From positions 1 through 16,417 of the forward strand of contig JAZNVB010000031.1 of NCBI GenBank assembly GCA_045592585.1: a stretch of DNA of 16,417 nucleotides, given 5' to 3'. The notes under the pieces were generated by a model. The model did no database searches and had not been told where the DNA came from. It worked only from the letters and a program-made list of their open reading frames with translations. Shown here piece by piece: positions 14,347 through 16,417 of this stretch. The stretch's first letter is position 1, and every line of letters begins with the position of its first letter. Source of the stretch: SIG440 sp045592585. GTDB taxonomy: Bacteria > Bacillota > Clostridia > Monoglobales > Monoglobaceae. Both the position numbers and the translations under genes were made by a program.

Positions 14347-16272
14347 ATGCTGATAACCATTGACAGCCTGAATAAAAGTTTTGGTCAGGAGGAAATCCTG
14401 AAAAATGTAAAAATGACCGTAAACGAAAAATGTCGTTACGGTCTTATTGGTGTTAACGGTGCGGGTAAATCAACCCTGCTTAAAATCATTATGGGCACGC
14501 TGAACTTTGACAGCGGCGATGTGGTTAAAAAGCCGGGTCTTAAGGTGGGCTACCTTGAACAGAACAATGGTCTGGAACGTGACAGCTCTATTATAGTTGA
14601 AATGCGCAAGGTCTTTGATGACGTTTATGAGGCAGAAAGAACAATGCGTCGCTTAGAGCTTGAAATGGCAAAGCTTTTGGATAATTCCTCGGATGAATAC
14701 AGACGAATTTCTGCAGAATATACCCGTGCCCAGAACTATTTTGACAGCCGTGACGGATATAATATTGATGTAAAAATCAAGACTATACTAAACGGTATGG
14801 GTTTTGGTGACAAGGATATGGACACGGTGATTTCCACCCTCTCCGGCGGCGAAAAAACCCGACTTGCAATTGCAAGGCTGCTCCTTGAAGAGCCTGAGCT
14901 GCTTATTCTTGACGAGCCTACCAACCACCTTGATTTTAAAACGTTAAAGTGGCTTGAAGATTATCTTGTTAACTATAACGGTGCAATTCTTACAGTATCT
15001 CATGACCGTTATTTTCTTGATAGAATTGTATCTCATATTTATGAGGTAGAACGTGGCAAGGTGTATTCCTATGCGGGCAACTATTCAAAATACCTTGTAC
15101 AAAAGGCAGAGCGTCGTGCCCGTGAGCAAAAGGAATACGAGATGCAGCAGATGCAGATTGCACAACTGCAGACCTATGTTGACAAAAATATTGCCCGTGC
15201 ATCTACATCAAACAGCGCAAAATCAAGGCTTAAAACCCTTGAAAGTATGGAGGTTTTAGAAAAGCCTGACGGTGATTTAAAATCTATGCGATTAAAGTTT
15301 GAGCATACCCATGAACCATATAAGGATGTTCTCACCGTAACAGACCTTGATATTGCTGTGGGCGATGAACAAAAGGTTTTGTGCAAGGGTGTGAATCTTG
15401 CAGTTAAGAAAAAAGAAAAAATTGCTATTATTGGTGCCAATGGCATTGGTAAATCCTCGTTCCTTAAAATTATTCAGGGAATTATTCCATACAGCAACGG
15501 AACGGTTGAATGGGGCAAAAATGTCAGCATCAGCTATTATGAGCAGGAAAACCTTAATCTTAATCAGGAAAAGATTGCACTTGATGAACTGTGGGACAGA
15601 TTTCCCGACACTCCCGAGGCCGAAATCCGCAGGGTTTTGGGCAATGTTCTTCTGACAAAGGACGATGTTTATAAGCCTGTAAAAATAATCAGCGGCGGTG
15701 AGAGAGCAAAGCTTGCCTTTTGTATAATTATGCTTGAAAAGTCAAATGTAATTATCCTTGACGAGCCCACCAACCATCTTGATTTAGCCTCTAAGGAAGT
15801 GTTGGAGGAGGCAATGTCGGCATACGGCGGAACAATGATATTTGTATCACATGACCGTTATCTGCTTAATAAGGTGCCCGACAAGATTGCCGAGATTACC
15901 GGAGACGGGTTAAGACTGTATCAGGGTAATTATGATTATTACTGCGAGGTTCAGGAACGAGAAGCGGCACAGGAGGCAGAAGTTGCGGCACAGCTTGCAC
16001 AACAGAAGGCGTTGGAAAATGTAAAAGCAAATCAATCGGGCGGCTACCGTTCAAAAGAACAGCGGCGACTTGATGCGCAGCGCAAAAACCGTATTCGGGA
16101 GCTTGAAGGACTGATTGAGCAGGCAGAGAATGACCTTGCACAGATTGAAGAAGAAATGACCAAAGAGGAAGTATTTTCTGATTACAAACTGATGAATGAG
16201 AAATGTGCTGCGGCAGACCAATTGCGTCAAAGCTTAGAGGAATACTATGCCGAATGGGGCGAGTTGGAATAA
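14347..16272 (+). CDS. ABC-F family ATPase (translation factor type)
   Basis: This soluble protein has two ABC ATPase domains and no membrane part. ABC-F proteins bind the ribosomal E site and either relieve stalled translation or protect against ribosome-targeting antibiotics. The 641-residue length resembles the long YdiF/Uup-type members. Domain 1: GVNGAGKS (35-42), LSGGEKTRL (165-173), Walker B DEPTNHLD (189-196). The interdomain linker of about 80 residues (roughly 230-315) is basic and helical, as needed to reach into the ribosome. Domain 2: GANGIGKS (363-370), ISGGERAKL (448-456), DEPTNHLD (472-479). A Glu/Gln/Ala-rich C-terminal extension (about 530-641) is a predicted coiled coil. 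GAGGA precedes the ATG. Whether it is a housekeeping factor or a resistance determinant cannot be decided; placement in this operon favours housekeeping. Confidence 0.95.
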   Translation: MLITIDSLNKSFGQEEILKNVKMTVNEKCRYGLIGVNGAGKSTLLKIIMGTLNFDSGDVVKKPGLKVGYLEQNNGLERDSSIIVEMRKVFDDVYEAERTMRRLELEMAKLLDNSSDEYRRISAEYTRAQNYFDSRDGYNIDVKIKTILNGMGFGDKDMDTVISTLSGGEKTRLAIARLLLEEPELLILDEPTNHLDFKTLKWLEDYLVNYNGAILTVSHDRYFLDRIVSHIYEVERGKVYSYAGNYSKYLVQKAERRAREQKEYEMQQMQIAQLQTYVDKNIARASTSNSAKSRLKTLESMEVLEKPDGDLKSMRLKFEHTHEPYKDVLTVTDLDIAVGDEQKVLCKGVNLAVKKKEKIAIIGANGIGKSSFLKIIQGIIPYSNGTVEWGKNVSISYYEQENLNLNQEKIALDELWDRFPDTPEAEIRRVLGNVLLTKDDVYKPVKIISGGERAKLAFCIIMLEKSNVIILDEPTNHLDLASKEVLEEAMSAYGGTMIFVSHDRYLLNKVPDKIAEITGDGLRLYQGNYDYYCEVQEREAAQEAEVAAQLAQQKALENVKANQSGGYRSKEQRRLDAQRKNRIRELEGLIEQAENDLAQIEEEMTKEEVFSDYKLMNEKCAAADQLRQSLEEYYAEWGELE

Positions 16273-16300
16273 AAATGGGGATGTTTACCATCCCCATTTC
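16273..16300 (+). terminator. Terminal hairpin of the OLE operon
   Basis: A perfect 11-bp stem AAATGGGGATG (16273-16283) / CATCCCCATTT (16289-16299) with loop TTTAC begins at the abc-F stop codon. The T run after it is weak (TTTC), while the minus-strand reading has a T run (complement of the A residues at 16271-16275), so it is a fair bidirectional terminator. Confidence 0.7.
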
Positions 16301-16354
16301 AGACTGTCGAAAAACTTGTTCTACCGCAAGCAAATTAAAGTTAAATAGATGTAG

Positions 16355-16417
16355 GGTATGGCATTTATGACATACCGTAATGTATTAAACGGTGCGACAC
16401 TCATCGAGAATGCCGCA
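16355..16417. repeat. Hairpin-bearing intergenic tail, cut by the window end
   Basis: No gene is seen after 16300. GGTATG (16355-16360) and CATACC (16371-16376) form a 6-bp hairpin. The final bases hold GTGCGACA (16392-16399) and TGCCGCA (16411-16417), the same two arms found in the hairpin at 497-504/513-520 but around a different loop. This is probably the beginning of another copy of the intergenic hairpin family. Confidence 0.4.

Noticed and set aside
15896..16333. 145-codon minus-strand open frame opposite the ABC-F C-terminus
   Set aside because: Antisense shadow of the coiled-coil coding sequence that runs through the operon terminator; no ribosome site noted.

Overview
The window looks like a chromosome segment of an anaerobic, low-to-moderate GC Clostridia-type Firmicute. 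Evidence is the Gram-positive Shine-Dalgarno sites (AGGAGG type), dense co-directional operons, the clostridial DUF6062-type gene, the dxs-tlyA-nadK-recN gene order, and above all a large structured RNA next to a small membrane protein that I recognise as the OLE RNA / OapA pair. OLE is known mainly from anaerobic and extremophilic Firmicutes. No species can be named from the sequence.

Layout. (1) 1-115: 3' end of an rRNA operon (5S rRNA, first base or bases cut off) with its terminator. It is followed by a multi-hairpin repeat element (193-325), an exact 27-bp copy of the 5S 3' end with its own terminator (355-416), and a long nested palindrome (499-694). (2) 734-3098: two minus-strand transporter genes, a ZIP-family metal transporter and an MFS permease, with a 25-codon plus-strand ORF between them. 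(3) 3356-6810: plus-strand genes for a DUF6062-type Cys/His protein, glycerate 2-kinase, an AraC-family regulator and a small ureidoglycolate-lyase-like protein, ended by a terminator at 6825-6854. (4) 6855-7176: non-coding, holding a second nested palindrome. (5) 7177-16299: one long plus-strand operon. A strong sigma-A promoter (TTGACA-17-TATACT) drives the OLE RNA (about 7212-8060), then oapA, dxs, tlyA, nadK, recN, an RseC-like cysteine membrane protein and an ABC-F ATPase, closing at a hairpin at 16273-16299. The last 118 bases hold no gene.

How the parts fit. The OLE operon links a membrane-associated ribonucleoprotein (OLE RNA with OapA) to isoprenoid precursor synthesis (Dxs), ribosomal RNA modification (TlyA), NADP supply (NadK), recombinational repair (RecN), redox/membrane maintenance (RseC-like) and ribosome-associated ATPase function (ABC-F). 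The first five genes after the RNA match the classical OLE neighbourhood, except that argR/ahrC, usual between nadK and recN, is missing. The second region (glycerate kinase, AraC regulator, ureidoglycolate-lyase-like protein) would fit use of glyoxylate, glycerate or ureide carbon, but the cluster is incomplete.

The most notable system is the OLE ribonucleoprotein locus. It is a known class. Points worth checking here are the unusually long RNA (about 850 nt if the 3' structured part belongs to it), a possible terminator/antiterminator switch between RNA and oapA, and three related hairpin-bearing intergenic elements, one of them just upstream of the OLE promoter.
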